From Acholeplasma laidlawii (GTDB lineage: Bacteria > Bacillota_I > Bacilli_A > Acholeplasmatales > Acholeplasmataceae): a DNA stretch of 64,000 nucleotides. Location: the NCBI RefSeq assembly GCF_015709225.1, contig NZ_JADNRS010000029.1, positions 178,398 through 242,397 of the forward strand, written 5' to 3'. Each line of letters starts with the position of its first letter. The first letter of the stretch is position 1. This document shows, piece after piece, positions 54,634 to 64,000 of the stretch. Below the pieces are notes generated by a model, which saw only the letters and a program-made list of their open reading frames with translations, searched no databases and was not told the origin of the DNA. The translations under genes and the position numbers were made by a program.

Positions 54634-56589
54634 GTGGCAAAAACAAATTATGACGAGACGAGTATTCAAATATTAGAAGGACTAGAGGCTGTACGAAAAA
54701 GACCGGGTATGTATATTGGTTCAACTGACCATAGGGGATTACATCATTTGGTTTGGGAAATCGTAGATAACGCGATGGATGAAGTATTAGCTGGTTTTGG
54801 TAGTGAAATTACAGTAACAATCAAACCTGACAATGCAATCGAGGTTCTAGATGATGGACGCGGTATGCCATATAAAAAACATACATCTGGGGTTCCAACG
54901 ACCCAGGTTATTTTTACTGTTTTACACGCAGGAGGTAAATTTGGCGGCGATGGTGCATATAAAGTAGCTGGAGGTTTACACGGTGTTGGTTCATCTGTTG
55001 TAAATGCATTATCCTCTGTCTTGGAAGTTACTGTATATAAAGACGGCGGTATTTTCAGACAACGTTTTGAAAATGGTGGTAAAAAGATATTTAATCAAGA
55101 AAAAATAGGAGATACTAAAAAAACTGGTACACAAGTTTACTTTAAACCGGATCCATCTATTTTTTCTACAACGCTTTATAACTACGATACGATTAAAGAA
55201 CGATTAAAAGAATCTGCTTACTTAATTAAGGGTTTAAAAATTAATCTTATTGATGAAAGAAATAATAAAAAAGAAACCTTTAAATTTGATGAAGGTATTA
55301 AAGCCTACGTGGAGTTTATGAACACTGGTAAAAATGCACTACACGATGTAACAGATGTGGAAGGCACTTTTAATACTGCAAAAGATAGTGCAATTGAAGT
55401 CGAAGTTGCCTTACAGTATACAGATAGTTACAGTGAAAATATTATTTCATTTGTAAATAACGTTCGAACTAAAGATGGTGGTACACATGAAATTGGATTT
55501 AAATCTGCACTTACTAAAGTTATTAACGACTACGCTAGAAAGTATAATCACATAAAAGAAAAAGATAGTAATATTGATGGCGTAGACATTAGAGAAGGGC
55601 TAACCGCTATTGTATCACTACGTATACCTGAAACAGTCTTAGAGTTTGAAGGGCAAACTAAAGGTAAATTAGGAACACCAGAGGCAAGAAATGCACTAGA
55701 GACAGTATTTTATGAAAAGTTTAACACCTTTTTAGAAGAAAATTCTGATTCTGCTGTATCAATTATTACAAAAGCTGTTGCTGCAGCAAATGCTAGAGAA
55801 GCTGCAAGAAAAGCACGTGAAGAAGCAAGAGCTGGTAAAAAAAGAAGTAAAAAAGAAGTTATTTTATCTGGTAAATTAACACCTGCTCAAGGTAAAGACA
55901 AAACAATTAATGAACTCTTTTTAGTTGAAGGGGATTCTGCTGGTGGTTCTGCTAAACAAGGTAGAAATAGACGATTTCAAGCTATTTTACCGCTACGTGG
56001 TAAGGTCATCAACACTGAACGCACCAATACAGAAACCATCTTAAAAAATGAGGAAATTTCAACCATGATCTACACCATTGGTGCTGATTTTGGTGAGGAT
56101 TTTGATATTAAAAAGTGTAACTATAAAAAAGTGATTATTATGACCGACGCCGATGATGATGGTGCACATATTCAAACACTTCTTTTAACATTCTTCTTTA
56201 GATACATGAGACCTTTAATTGAAGCTGGTAGATTATATATCGCGCAGCCTCCATTTTATAAAGTGACTTACAAGAAAAACAAAAAAGAAGAAACTGTTTA
56301 TGCTTGGAGTGATGAAGATTTAAAAGTAACACTTGAGTCTATCGGACAAAACTACATGATTACACGCTTTAAAGGGTTAGGTGAAATGAACTTTTATCAG
56401 TTATGGGAAACTACAATGAACCCTGAATCACGTACCTTAATTCAAGTTACAATTGATGATTTAAATGTTAGTGATAAGCATATTAGTGTATTAATGGGCG
56501 ACCAGGTTGCACCAAGACGTGAGTGGATTGAAGCAAACGTTGATTTTGAAGTAACTGATGAGTTTGATATAGAAGGTAAGTTAAGATGA
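54634..56589 (+). CDS. parE: DNA topoisomerase IV subunit B (ParE)
   Basis: 651 residues. The ATPase subunit that powers decatenation of sister chromosomes. The GHKL site has [20 protein letters not shown] and [15 protein letters not shown]. The Toprim region has [33 protein letters not shown], which is ParE-like rather than GyrB-like, and DADDDGAHI. The start is GTG with TGGAG at 8 nt. ATGA overlap with parC. Confidence 0.92.
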   Translation: MAKTNYDETSIQILEGLEAVRKRPGMYIGSTDHRGLHHLVWEIVDNAMDEVLAGFGSEITVTIKPDNAIEVLDDGRGMPYKKHTSGVPTTQVIFTVLHAGGKFGGDGAYKVAGGLHGVGSSVVNALSSVLEVTVYKDGGIFRQRFENGGKKIFNQEKIGDTKKTGTQVYFKPDPSIFSTTLYNYDTIKERLKESAYLIKGLKINLIDERNNKKETFKFDEGIKAYVEFMNTGKNALHDVTDVEGTFNTAKDSAIEVEVALQYTDSYSENIISFVNNVRTKDGGTHEIGFKSALTKVINDYARKYNHIKEKDSNIDGVDIREGLTAIVSLRIPETVLEFEGQTKGKLGTPEARNALETVFYEKFNTFLEENSDSAVSIITKAVAAANAREAARKAREEARAGKKRSKKEVILSGKLTPAQGKDKTINELFLVEGDSAGGSAKQGRNRRFQAILPLRGKVINTERTNTETILKNEEISTMIYTIGADFGEDFDIKKCNYKKVIIMTDADDDGAHIQTLLLTFFFRYMRPLIEAGRLYIAQPPFYKVTYKKNKKEETVYAWSDEDLKVTLESIGQNYMITRFKGLGEMNFYQLWETTMNPESRTLIQVTIDDLNVSDKHISVLMGDQVAPRREWIEANVDFEVTDEFDIEGKLR

Positions 56590-59159
56590 GTAAAATTGAC
56601 AAAAAAATAGACAAATTCATAGAAGAAAAAATTGAAAAAGTACTCTTAGAAGATATAATGTCTTCTAGATTTGGTAGATACTCCAAATATATCATTCAAG
56701 ATCGTGCTCTACCTGATGCTAGAGATGGATTAAAACCAGTTCAACGTCGTATTTTATACGCGATGGGACAAATGGGTTTAGCCTTTAACAAGTCATATAA
56801 AAAATCTGCAAGAATTGCAGGAGAAGTTATGGGGAAATATCACCCTCATGGGGATTCATCAATTTATGAGGCGATGGTTCGTATGAGCCAGGACTTTAAA
56901 ATGAGAATACCTTTAATTGATATGCATGGTAACAATGGTTCTATTGATGGTGACTCTGCTGCTGCGATGCGTTATACCGAGGCTAGACTATCTAAAGAAG
57001 CAGAATTTTTACTTAAAGATATTGATAAAAGAACAGTAAACTTTGTACCTAACTTTGATGATGAGGAACAAGAACCTACCGTTTTACCAGCACGTTTTCC
57101 AAACTTACTTGTCAATGGTGCTATGGGTATTTCAGCAGGTTATGCAACAAAAATACCACCACACAACTTAAATGAAGTCATTGATGCAACGATTGCTTTA
57201 ATTGATAATCCAAATATTACAAATGATGAAATATTAAAATATATTAAAGGACCAGACTTTCCAACTGGTGGTATTGTTCAAGGTAAAGCAGGGATAAAAG
57301 AAGCACTGACCACAGGTAGCGGAAAAATCATTATTAGAGCTAAGATGAATGTCGAAGAGATGAGTAAGTCTCAAGATCGTATTGTTGTTACTGAAATACC
57401 TTATGAAGTCAATAAAGCAGATTTAGTGCGTCAAATTGACAATTTGCGCATCAATAACAATATCGAAGATATCTTAGAAATACGTGATGAAACTGACCAA
57501 GAAGGTCTGAGAATTGCCATTGATCTGAAAAAAGGTGCAGATGCACAATTTATTCAAAACTATTTATTAAAATCAAGTGATCTTCAAGTAAACTACAACT
57601 ATAATATGGTTGCTATTTTAAAACATCGTCCTGTCTTATCTGGTGCTTTTGACTTATTAAAGGTGTACTTAGAACACCAAAAAGAAGTTGTAACCAATAG
57701 ATCTAACTATGAATTAGAGCGTGCAACAAAAAGAAATCATATTGTTGATGGTTTAATTCAAATGACTTCTGTTGTATCAGAAGTCATTGAAGAAATTAGA
57801 AAGTCTAAAAACAAGGCAGACTCAAAAGAAAATATCCAAAAGCGTTTTGGGTTTTCAGAACTACAAGCTGAAGCGATTGTCATGCTACAACTATATAGAT
57901 TATCTACAACAGACATCCAAGCACTACTCGATGAAAAAGATACTTTAAATAAAGAAATTACTAGACTAGAACTTATTTTATCTAATGAACGTATTTTACT
58001 TAAAACTATTAAATCTGAACTTCAAGAAGTTCAAACACTGCTTCCATCACCTAGACGTACAGAATTAGAAGCAGAAATTGAAACGATTAAAATTGATGAA
58101 AAAGATCTTATCTCAGATGAACAAACCTATGTAGCCATCACTAAAGATGGTTATGTGAAACGTGCATCCTTAAGATCCGTTGTTGCATCAAAAGAAGTAG
58201 GCTTAAAAGAAAATGATGCAATGCTTTATGAAGCAGAATTAAATACACTAGACACCTTACTCTTATTTACAAACCTGGGTCAGTATATTTATTTACCGGT
58301 ATATAAGATAGAAGAACAGAAATGGCGCGATCTCGGTGTTTACATCAATAACATTGTACCTACTTCAAAAGGTGAAATAATTATACGTGTTTTAAAGGTT
58401 AGTGATTTTTCAATTGATCAAAAAATATTGCTTACAACAAAACAAGGACAAATGAAACAAGTAAATCTAGCAGATTTCGAAGTTTCAAGGTATAATAGAC
58501 CGTTACGCGCAATGAAGTTGTCAAAAGACGATGAATTAGTATCTGTTGACTATAACCAACTAGATAATATAGTAGCTATTTCCAAACATGGTTATGTCTT
58601 AAGATTCGATACAGAAGAACTACCTGTATATGGTTTAACCGCTGGTGGTGTTAAATCTATGGCACTAGCTGTTGATGATGAAGTTGCAGTAGCATTTTTC
58701 GCGAAAGAATCAGATGATTTTTACTTCTTAACATCACGTGGGCATATCATAAAAGATACTGTATTAGAATTACCTAAATACGCTAGAAATAGACGTGGTA
58801 TTATTTTAGTGGATCGTATTAAAACATCACCTCATTTCATAATTTCCGCATCTAGAGTATCCAAAACTCAAATGAAAGAAGATGTAAAGGTACGTATTTT
58901 ATCCACTAAAGAAGCACTAATCACTACTGTATCTGACTTAAAATATGTTGCTAATAAGTATGGAAAGAAAATGGTAGAGGACGGATACTATTTAGAAATA
59001 TACCCAGCACAAAGTGAAGAAAAAGATACGCCAGTGCAACCTAAAAAAGAAGTGAAAAAAGATGATACACTACAAGCTAAAGTCATTGAAGAAACAATAC
59101 AAACAAAACAAAATCAAAAGTTAAGACTATCAAGGCTTGATTTATTTGATGAAGAATAG
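56586..59159 (+). CDS. parC: DNA topoisomerase IV subunit A (ParC)
   Basis: 857 residues. DNA cleavage subunit; catalytic Tyr in [10 protein letters not shown], quinolone-determining region [16 protein letters not shown] of wild-type form, and ParC-type GNNGSIDGD. The C-terminal beta-pinwheel domain has several repeated blade motifs. The tail is rich in Glu/Gln. Translated from an ATGA overlap with parE. Confidence 0.94.
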   Translation: MSKIDKKIDKFIEEKIEKVLLEDIMSSRFGRYSKYIIQDRALPDARDGLKPVQRRILYAMGQMGLAFNKSYKKSARIAGEVMGKYHPHGDSSIYEAMVRMSQDFKMRIPLIDMHGNNGSIDGDSAAAMRYTEARLSKEAEFLLKDIDKRTVNFVPNFDDEEQEPTVLPARFPNLLVNGAMGISAGYATKIPPHNLNEVIDATIALIDNPNITNDEILKYIKGPDFPTGGIVQGKAGIKEALTTGSGKIIIRAKMNVEEMSKSQDRIVVTEIPYEVNKADLVRQIDNLRINNNIEDILEIRDETDQEGLRIAIDLKKGADAQFIQNYLLKSSDLQVNYNYNMVAILKHRPVLSGAFDLLKVYLEHQKEVVTNRSNYELERATKRNHIVDGLIQMTSVVSEVIEEIRKSKNKADSKENIQKRFGFSELQAEAIVMLQLYRLSTTDIQALLDEKDTLNKEITRLELILSNERILLKTIKSELQEVQTLLPSPRRTELEAEIETIKIDEKDLISDEQTYVAITKDGYVKRASLRSVVASKEVGLKENDAMLYEAELNTLDTLLLFTNLGQYIYLPVYKIEEQKWRDLGVYINNIVPTSKGEIIIRVLKVSDFSIDQKILLTTKQGQMKQVNLADFEVSRYNRPLRAMKLSKDDELVSVDYNQLDNIVAISKHGYVLRFDTEELPVYGLTAGGVKSMALAVDDEVAVAFFAKESDDFYFLTSRGHIIKDTVLELPKYARNRRGIILVDRIKTSPHFIISASRVSKTQMKEDVKVRILSTKEALITTVSDLKYVANKYGKKMVEDGYYLEIYPAQSEEKDTPVQPKKEVKKDDTLQAKVIEETIQTKQNQKLRLSRLDLFDEE

Positions 59160-59169
59160 AGGAAAAAGT

Positions 59170-60804
59170 ATGAAACTAAAGATTAACAATGAAGTACTTG
59201 AGTTAAGTGAACCATTAACACTGGAAAAACTTGCTCAAAAATTCAACATTTCTACTGCAATATTTGCAACAGTAGATGGTCGCATGCGCGAGCTGTCTTA
59301 CATGATTGCAAATGATGCAGATATAGAATTTATGGGATTAGATAGTGATGTAGGTATGCGTATTTATGAAGCTACATTACGTTATGTATTTACAAAAGCG
59401 TTATATGAAATTGATCCAACAAAACAAATTCGTTTTAGTTATTCGATTTCAAGATCTATCTTAGCAACAATTGAAAATGATGACATGACTGTTGAATTAT
59501 ATGAAATGTTATTAAAGAAAGTTCAAGAAATTATTGAACGCAAGGTAGACATCAAACGTATTAAAGTGTCTAAAGAAGAAGCTACTAAACTATATACAAA
59601 ACAAAACTACCTAGATAAAATTGAAACCCTTAAACTAAGAAAAGAAAATCATGTAAACCTTTATCAATCAGATGATTTTATCAACTACATGTTTTCATAT
59701 ATGTTACCAAACACAAGTTACTTAACTAAGTTTGATACTAAGTTTTACAGTCCAGGATTTTTAATTTTCTTCCCAAGATCAGAACTTAAGGGAGAATTAC
59801 CTGCATTTGTAGACCAAAAAACATTTGGTAACTCATTAAAACAAGCATATAAGTGGAGTAAAATTATTGGTGGAGATACGATTGCAAATATTAACAAACA
59901 CAGTCTAACACGTGATAAACAAGTAGACTTTGTAAATCTTTGCGAAACAAGACATAACAATCAATTATCTGATTTAGGTAACCAAATTTATGAAATTAAA
60001 GATGATATTAAATTAATTGCTGTTGCAGGTCCATCCTCATCAGGTAAAACAACCTTTACAAACCGTCTAAGAATCGAATTATTAAGTAGAGGCATCAAAC
60101 CAATGATGATTTCTATGGATAACTACTATAAACCTAAACATGAAGCTCCAAAAGATAGTGATGGTAATCCAGACTTAGAACATGTAGAAGCATTAGACGT
60201 AGAACAATTTAGTAAAGATATGGCTGATTTAGCTATGGGTAAATCAGTAAGTCTTCCAATCTTTGACTTTAAACAAGGTAAGCGCGTTGCTGGGCCAAGT
60301 GTAAAGTTAGAAAAAGATTCACCAATTTTAATTGAAGGTATCCATGCATTAAACGAAAGATTGACAGAATTAATTCCGAGTCATCAAAAGTTTAATATCT
60401 TCATTTCGCCAAATACACAACTACACATTGATGATCATAACCCGATTTCATTAACTGACTTACGTTTAATTCGTCGTATGGTTAGGGATCAAAAATATAG
60501 AAATACACCAGTTACAATGACACTAGATATGTGGTCAAGTGTACGCCGTGGTGAATTCAAATGGATTTATCCACATCAAGAAACTGCAAACTTTGTTTAC
60601 AACTCAGAACTAAGTTATGAACTACTTGTTTTAAACAAGATTGCATTACCACATTTAAACGCAGTACCAAGAGATGATAGACACTTTATCGTAGCTAACA
60701 GATTAGTTAAATTCTTAAAATACTTTAATGAAATTGATGCTAGTCTTATACCATCAAACTCTATTTTATTAGAGTTCATCGGTGGTTCACCTTTCCACGA
60801 CTAA
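59170..60804 (+). CDS. Nucleoside (uridine-type) kinase with N-terminal TGS-like domain
   Basis: 544 residues from the ATG at 59170 (GAGGA upstream). An N-terminal TGS/ThrRS-like part (KLKINNEVLELSEPLTLEKLAQKF read as two halves, about 1-60) and a middle region precede a C-terminal uridine-kinase domain with the P-loop AGPSSSGKTTFTNRL and SMDNYYK. Found in clostridia and mollicutes as a uridine or other nucleoside kinase of the salvage pathway. Substrate not certain. Confidence 0.85.
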   Translation: MKLKINNEVLELSEPLTLEKLAQKFNISTAIFATVDGRMRELSYMIANDADIEFMGLDSDVGMRIYEATLRYVFTKALYEIDPTKQIRFSYSISRSILATIENDDMTVELYEMLLKKVQEIIERKVDIKRIKVSKEEATKLYTKQNYLDKIETLKLRKENHVNLYQSDDFINYMFSYMLPNTSYLTKFDTKFYSPGFLIFFPRSELKGELPAFVDQKTFGNSLKQAYKWSKIIGGDTIANINKHSLTRDKQVDFVNLCETRHNNQLSDLGNQIYEIKDDIKLIAVAGPSSSGKTTFTNRLRIELLSRGIKPMMISMDNYYKPKHEAPKDSDGNPDLEHVEALDVEQFSKDMADLAMGKSVSLPIFDFKQGKRVAGPSVKLEKDSPILIEGIHALNERLTELIPSHQKFNIFISPNTQLHIDDHNPISLTDLRLIRRMVRDQKYRNTPVTMTLDMWSSVRRGEFKWIYPHQETANFVYNSELSYELLVLNKIALPHLNAVPRDDRHFIVANRLVKFLKYFNEIDASLIPSNSILLEFIGGSPFHD

Positions 60805-60832
60805 TTACAATATATATAAGGAATAGATAACA

Positions 60833-61894
60833 ATGATTGCATTATCAAACATGAACAGACTTCAAGTATCAACAGACACATTGCTTCTTTTACTGAAAGT
60901 ATATGAAGCTAAAGGTAAAGAGTTTTATTATGATGAACTCTTTAGTAAAGATAAAGATGTGTTTACTAAAAAGGCAATTGAAAAGAATGTTTTTTACTTT
61001 GCAAAAATGTTAGATATGCCACTTACCGATGCTAGACTTAAACTGATGTCTCAAAAGAAGTTAGTAGCTAAAAACAAGACTGAAAGTTTTTTAATCAATA
61101 TTAAAGATGCACTCGCATCGATTCAAAAACACCCTAAAGAATTTGAACTTTTAACGAATGAGTTTGATAACCTTGCTAGAATGCTATCCAAAGATTATGA
61201 ATCAATCAAATTTAAATCAGTGGAAAAGCAAAAGGGTGATACCTTATTTACAGCCAAAAAAGTTATGGGCAAAAAAGAAGACCTCGAGAAAATAATCGAG
61301 GTCTACAATGCCCAAAATAAAACAAAACAATATGAATTAACCCAGTTATTTAGTAATTTCTACATAGATTTTATGAATCAAGATCTATTCACACTAGAAA
61401 ATGAAGTGATTGCCTATATTGGTTTATATGCCATGTTGCTCAGAGATTTTAGTGTGTTTAAATATGTTTCATTCTATGAGTTATTCTTTAAACGTTTTGA
61501 ACAATACAAATTAGCACTCAATCAAGCAAATTACTATTATCAAACAGGGTATCCAAATACTGATTTATTATCTAAATTTATATTAGATATCTTAGACGAA
61601 GCATATGAATCTGTTAATAATTATTCAAGAGAGTATGCCTTTGAAATAAAGATGAATAAATCAGATAATATTGAAGCTACCATTAGAACAGGTAAAGAAA
61701 TATTTTCTAAAGCAGATCTTAGAAGAGAACACCCAACAGTTTCTTTAATTACAATCGATAGAACATTAAAGAGATTGAAAGATGAAGGTGTTATTCAGTT
61801 ATTAGGTAAAGGTAGAAGTTCTAAATGGCACCGCATTGACGAAGACAAAAGACGCGGTGGTCGTCAATTAGACATCTTTCAATTTACGGATTGA
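60833..61894 (+). CDS. Fic-like winged-helix protein lacking the Fic catalytic motif (tentative)
   Basis: 353 residues. The C-terminal 60 form a winged helix (SLITIDRTLKRLKDEGVIQLLGKGRSSKWH). The helical middle (FKRFEQYKLALNQANYYYQTGYPN) resembles the part of Fic proteins that follows the catalytic loop, but the HPFxxGNGR motif is absent, so AMPylation activity is unlikely. The identity is tentative; a transcription factor is equally possible. The gene contains a perfect 9-bp inverted repeat at 61279-61304 and ends in TGA. Confidence 0.5.
   Translation: MIALSNMNRLQVSTDTLLLLLKVYEAKGKEFYYDELFSKDKDVFTKKAIEKNVFYFAKMLDMPLTDARLKLMSQKKLVAKNKTESFLINIKDALASIQKHPKEFELLTNEFDNLARMLSKDYESIKFKSVEKQKGDTLFTAKKVMGKKEDLEKIIEVYNAQNKTKQYELTQLFSNFYIDFMNQDLFTLENEVIAYIGLYAMLLRDFSVFKYVSFYELFFKRFEQYKLALNQANYYYQTGYPNTDLLSKFILDILDEAYESVNNYSREYAFEIKMNKSDNIEATIRTGKEIFSKADLRREHPTVSLITIDRTLKRLKDEGVIQLLGKGRSSKWHRIDEDKRRGGRQLDIFQFTD
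61279..61304. repeat. Perfect inverted repeat inside the Fic-like gene
   Basis: AGACCTCGA (61279-61287) faces TCGAGGTCT (61296-61304) with an 8-bp spacer. GC-richer than the surroundings. It may be coincidental coding sequence or a binding site for the gene's own product. Confidence 0.4.
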
Positions 61895-61909
61895 TTCGAG
61901 GAAAAATAT

Positions 61910-62782
61910 ATGAAAAAAATAGGTATCATGGCAGATTCATCAAGTGGATTAGCTTATGCACCATTTGAACATCATATTAAAATTACTAAGACGACTATCC
62001 ATTTTGGAGATGAAACCTTAATTGATGGTGTAGATATCAATGCTGATGATTTTTATCTACGTCTTGAAAAAGATCCATGCATCCCAAAGACTTCAGCACC
62101 TGAAACAAGAGAAATATTAAATCAAATCGACATATTAAAAAATGAAGGGTGTACATATATCCTTCATTTTCCAATTTCTACGAACCTTTCAGAATACGGT
62201 AAAAATTTAAAAAATAACATAGACAGTTTACTTGAAGATGTAACACTGGATGTTATAGACACAAAAGCTGCCACACTGCTTCAGGGTTATATGGCTTATT
62301 TTGCTGAAAAACTCATACATAGAGGTTATGATATTGAAAAAGTTAAAGAAGAAGTACAAAAGTTACGACAACAATCCAATGCCTACTTTGTTGTAGATGA
62401 TTTGAAGTACTTAATCAAAAATGGTAGATTATCACAGATGAGTGGTACTGTAGGTATATTAGCTAAAATTAAGCCAATCTTATGTTTAGATAAAGATGGA
62501 AGAATCACAACGAAAGAAAAGGTAAGAGTTCATAATAAAGCGATTAAACGCATGTATGAAATCATTAAAGAAGAAACTAAAGATGCTAAAAAAGTAGTTT
62601 ACATGGTCTTGCATACAAACCGATTAGATGATGCCCTGAATATAGAAAAAATGATTCAAGCAGAGCTAGATAATGTAAGTAAAACGTATGTATCCACCAT
62701 TACACCTACAGTAGGTGCACATATTGGTTCTAAGATACTAGGTATAGGTTATGTGATTGTGGATGATTATGACTTCTTATAA
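61910..62782 (+). CDS. DegV family fatty-acid-binding protein
   Basis: 290 residues. Opens with IGIMADSSSGLAYAPFEHH and PKTSAP near residue 60, with DDLKYLIKNGRLS later, all typical of DegV. Family members bind a fatty acid and in some Firmicutes feed fatty acid kinase (FakB). FakB here would help incorporate exogenous fatty acids, which fits a membrane-dependent wall-less cell. The following gene starts in its 3' end. Confidence 0.88.
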   Translation: MKKIGIMADSSSGLAYAPFEHHIKITKTTIHFGDETLIDGVDINADDFYLRLEKDPCIPKTSAPETREILNQIDILKNEGCTYILHFPISTNLSEYGKNLKNNIDSLLEDVTLDVIDTKAATLLQGYMAYFAEKLIHRGYDIEKVKEEVQKLRQQSNAYFVVDDLKYLIKNGRLSQMSGTVGILAKIKPILCLDKDGRITTKEKVRVHNKAIKRMYEIIKEETKDAKKVVYMVLHTNRLDDALNIEKMIQAELDNVSKTYVSTITPTVGAHIGSKILGIGYVIVDDYDFL

Positions 62783-63128
62783 TAAATATTTACTCGTATT
62801 TCACAAATTTTATAACGATTTAATAAACTTAAATGATGAATCAATCATTAGAAAAACGATCACAGATTTTATGTTTTACTTAGAAAAGCATCGTTTGGTT
62901 GATAAAAACTATCTGGAACACAATTCTTTATTTTTAGCATGTGAAGTCAATCAAGAAAAAATAAAAGACCAAAGTGCTGAGATCTTATTAAGTTTTTTAA
63001 CTATGATTTATCGTATTGATTATATTGACCCAAATAGTGATGCATTTATGATATATTATAAGAATAAGATGTTAGAACATATTATATATCATCTTATTTT
63101 AAAAATGAAAAACTTTAAAGGAGTGTAA
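62769..63128 (+). CDS. Small hypothetical protein
   Basis: 119 residues from the ATG at 62769, overlapping degV by 14 bp; ATG at 62763 is an alternative. Hydrophilic and helical, with Tyr- and Ile-rich stretches (MIYRIDYIDPNSDAFMIYYKNK). No known domain. No clear ribosome-binding site, so coupled translation from degV is likely. Confidence 0.55.
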   Translation: MTSYNKYLLVFHKFYNDLINLNDESIIRKTITDFMFYLEKHRLVDKNYLEHNSLFLACEVNQEKIKDQSAEILLSFLTMIYRIDYIDPNSDAFMIYYKNKMLEHIIYHLILKMKNFKGV

Positions 63129-63133
63129 AATAT

Positions 63134-63514
63134 ATGTTTCAATATACTTGGCAAAAAAGAGTAGTGGCAGCTACACCATTAATTTCTTTACTAATTTTCT
63201 TGTTTTTAGGATTTTTCTATGATTTATGGAATCCAGGTTGGTTGGTATTTTTATTAATTCCAATAGTACCATTTTTAGTGGGACTAAAACAAATTAGAAT
63301 TACTTTCCCCTTATTAGTGTTTGTTGCATATATTGGTATTGGTGTAGCAGGCTATTGGCATCCTGGATGGATTATATTCTTACTTATACCGATTCAAAAT
63401 ATTTTATTCCCACCAAAAAGCATCTCTAAATTTCTAAAGAAAGATGTGCCTCAAAAAGATTTTAATAGACCTAAAGATTATATGGATGCTGAGATTGATA
63501 AAGATTCTAACTAG
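63134..63514 (+). CDS. Small membrane protein with a duplicated NPGW/HPGW motif
   Basis: 126 residues with four membrane segments in two similar halves. WNPGWLVFLLIPI (about 32-44) and WHPGWIIFLLIPI (about 75-87) are the repeated units. The tail is charged. AAAGGAG precedes the ATG. Function unknown; it forms a cluster with the flanking small genes. Confidence 0.7.
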   Translation: MFQYTWQKRVVAATPLISLLIFLFLGFFYDLWNPGWLVFLLIPIVPFLVGLKQIRITFPLLVFVAYIGIGVAGYWHPGWIIFLLIPIQNILFPPKSISKFLKKDVPQKDFNRPKDYMDAEIDKDSN

Positions 63515-63529
63515 TAAAGGGGTAATTTG

Positions 63530-63874
63530 ATGAATCCTAGAATGTTTTCGGAAGTTATCAATAAGATACATGAAGCGTTTTATGGTGAAAAACTCACATT
63601 TAAAAGTATAGAAGATACTGAAGTTATACTTCTTAATAAGGATGAAATTTTCACAATTGAAAATCATATTAAAACACGTTATCGTGTTATTTTTCCTGAC
63701 TATGTGGGCAAAATATCGGCATTTAGAAACCTATTTGGTCGCATTATGAATAATGGAGATAATATTTGTGATACTTCTGACTTTATTGATTTACCAAAAA
63801 GTCATGTAGTTTCTATATATAATTACATATACCAAAAAGATATTAATGATATCAAAAAACTAAAAGACCTTTAA
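63530..63874 (+). CDS. Small hypothetical protein
   Basis: 114 residues from the ATG at 63530, with AAAGGGGT at about 8 nt. Soluble, with alternating hydrophobic residues (FKSIEDTEVILLNKDEIFTI) suggestive of beta strands. No family recognised. Last complete gene of the window. Confidence 0.55.
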   Translation: MNPRMFSEVINKIHEAFYGEKLTFKSIEDTEVILLNKDEIFTIENHIKTRYRVIFPDYVGKISAFRNLFGRIMNNGDNICDTSDFIDLPKSHVVSIYNYIYQKDINDIKKLKDL

Positions 63875-63903
63875 GTTTTTGATATGATACCTCTAAAGTA
63901 GAC

Positions 63904-63942
63904 ACAGGAAATAATATAAATTAAAAACTATATTATTACTGT
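63904..63942. promoter_or_regulatory. Inverted repeat near the window end
   Basis: ACAG (63904-63907) and AATAATATA (63910-63918) face TATATTATT (63929-63937) and CTGT (63939-63942), with a small asymmetric bulge. It could be an operator or AT-only hairpin before a reading frame at 63965, which has GGAGGTG upstream, a TTG start and a TGA after eight codons, with a second ATG overlapping that TGA. Confidence 0.4.
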
Positions 63943-64000
63943 AAATACTTGGAGGTGTTTTATTTTGAAAAAACAAACGATTAAGTTATGAAGAGAAGCT

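Noticed and set aside
1..64000. UGA read as tryptophan (Mycoplasma code)
   Set aside because: Many genes end properly at TGA with downstream genes overlapping them, Trp is encoded by TGG, and prfB is intact.
1..64000. tRNA, rRNA, CRISPR, prophage or insertion sequence
   Set aside because: No cloverleaf with a GTTCRA arm, rRNA motif, regular spaced repeat, integrase or transposase was seen.

Overview
The window looks like chromosome of a wall-less Firmicute relative of the Acholeplasma type (Mollicutes). The DNA is AT-rich and nearly every gene is housekeeping. Gene order repeatedly matches Bacillus: secA-prfB, ftsY-ylxM-ffh, polA-mutM-coaE-dnaB-dnaI-thrS, rplU-prp-rpmA-obgE, ruvA-ruvB-queA and parE-parC. 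UGA is a true stop codon: at least ten genes end in TGA (for example yitT, rbgA, dnaI, ruvB, ptsH, parE) and an intact RF2 gene (prfB) is present. That separates this organism from Mycoplasma and Spiroplasma, which read UGA as Trp and lack RF2. No rRNA, tRNA, CRISPR array, prophage or complete insertion sequence was seen.

Layout. 1-2.2 kb: end of an unidentified gene, a SAM-I riboswitch with metK, and a LemA-like protein. 2.2-8.4 kb: secA-prfB-yitT-recX, then a convergent HAD phosphatase. 8.5-14.8 kb: a membrane protein overlapping a soluble FtsK/SftA-type translocase, rbgA, rnhB and topA. 14.75-15.1 kb: a gene-free stretch holding a strong candidate small RNA. 15.1-19.4 kb: an ABC exporter, two U32 (TrhP-like) proteins and tpx. 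19.5-22.2 kb: the SRP genes. 22.3-30.5 kb: polA, a one-piece Fpg-CoaE fusion, dnaB, dnaI and T-box-controlled thrS. 30.7-38.3 kb: a lipoprotein, a NatAB-like ABC pair, an Mrp ATPase, an acyltransferase with a zinc-ribbon membrane partner, radC and a DUF697 protein. 38.3-43.2 kb: the L21/Prp/L27/Obg cluster and three more lipoproteins, two of them paralogues of the one at 30.7 kb. 43.2-46.7 kb (minus strand): a 1182-residue coiled-coil protein. 47-54.5 kb: ruvAB-queA, convergent uppP, then an EIIB-like protein, HPr, a DUF368/PopT-type protein, trmB, an M42 peptidase and an aldo/keto reductase. 54.6-64 kb: topoisomerase IV, a TGS-nucleoside kinase, a Fic-like winged-helix protein, DegV and small unknown genes.

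How it fits together. Most genes serve replication and repair (polA, Fpg, dnaB/dnaI, topA, parEC, ruvAB, recX, radC, rnhB), translation (prfB, thrS, rbgA, obgE, L21, L27, trmB, queA, the U32 pair) and membrane insertion (secA, ftsY, ffh). RNA-level control is visible at several places: the SAM riboswitch, the T-box, a hairpin that covers the radC Shine-Dalgarno, and the ~100-nt candidate RNA with two unpaired UCCCC motifs. One of those motifs is perfectly complementary over 13 nt to the ribosome-binding site of a lipoprotein gene. The presence of both UppP and a DUF368 (PopT) protein suggests undecaprenyl-phosphate recycling despite the lack of a cell wall.
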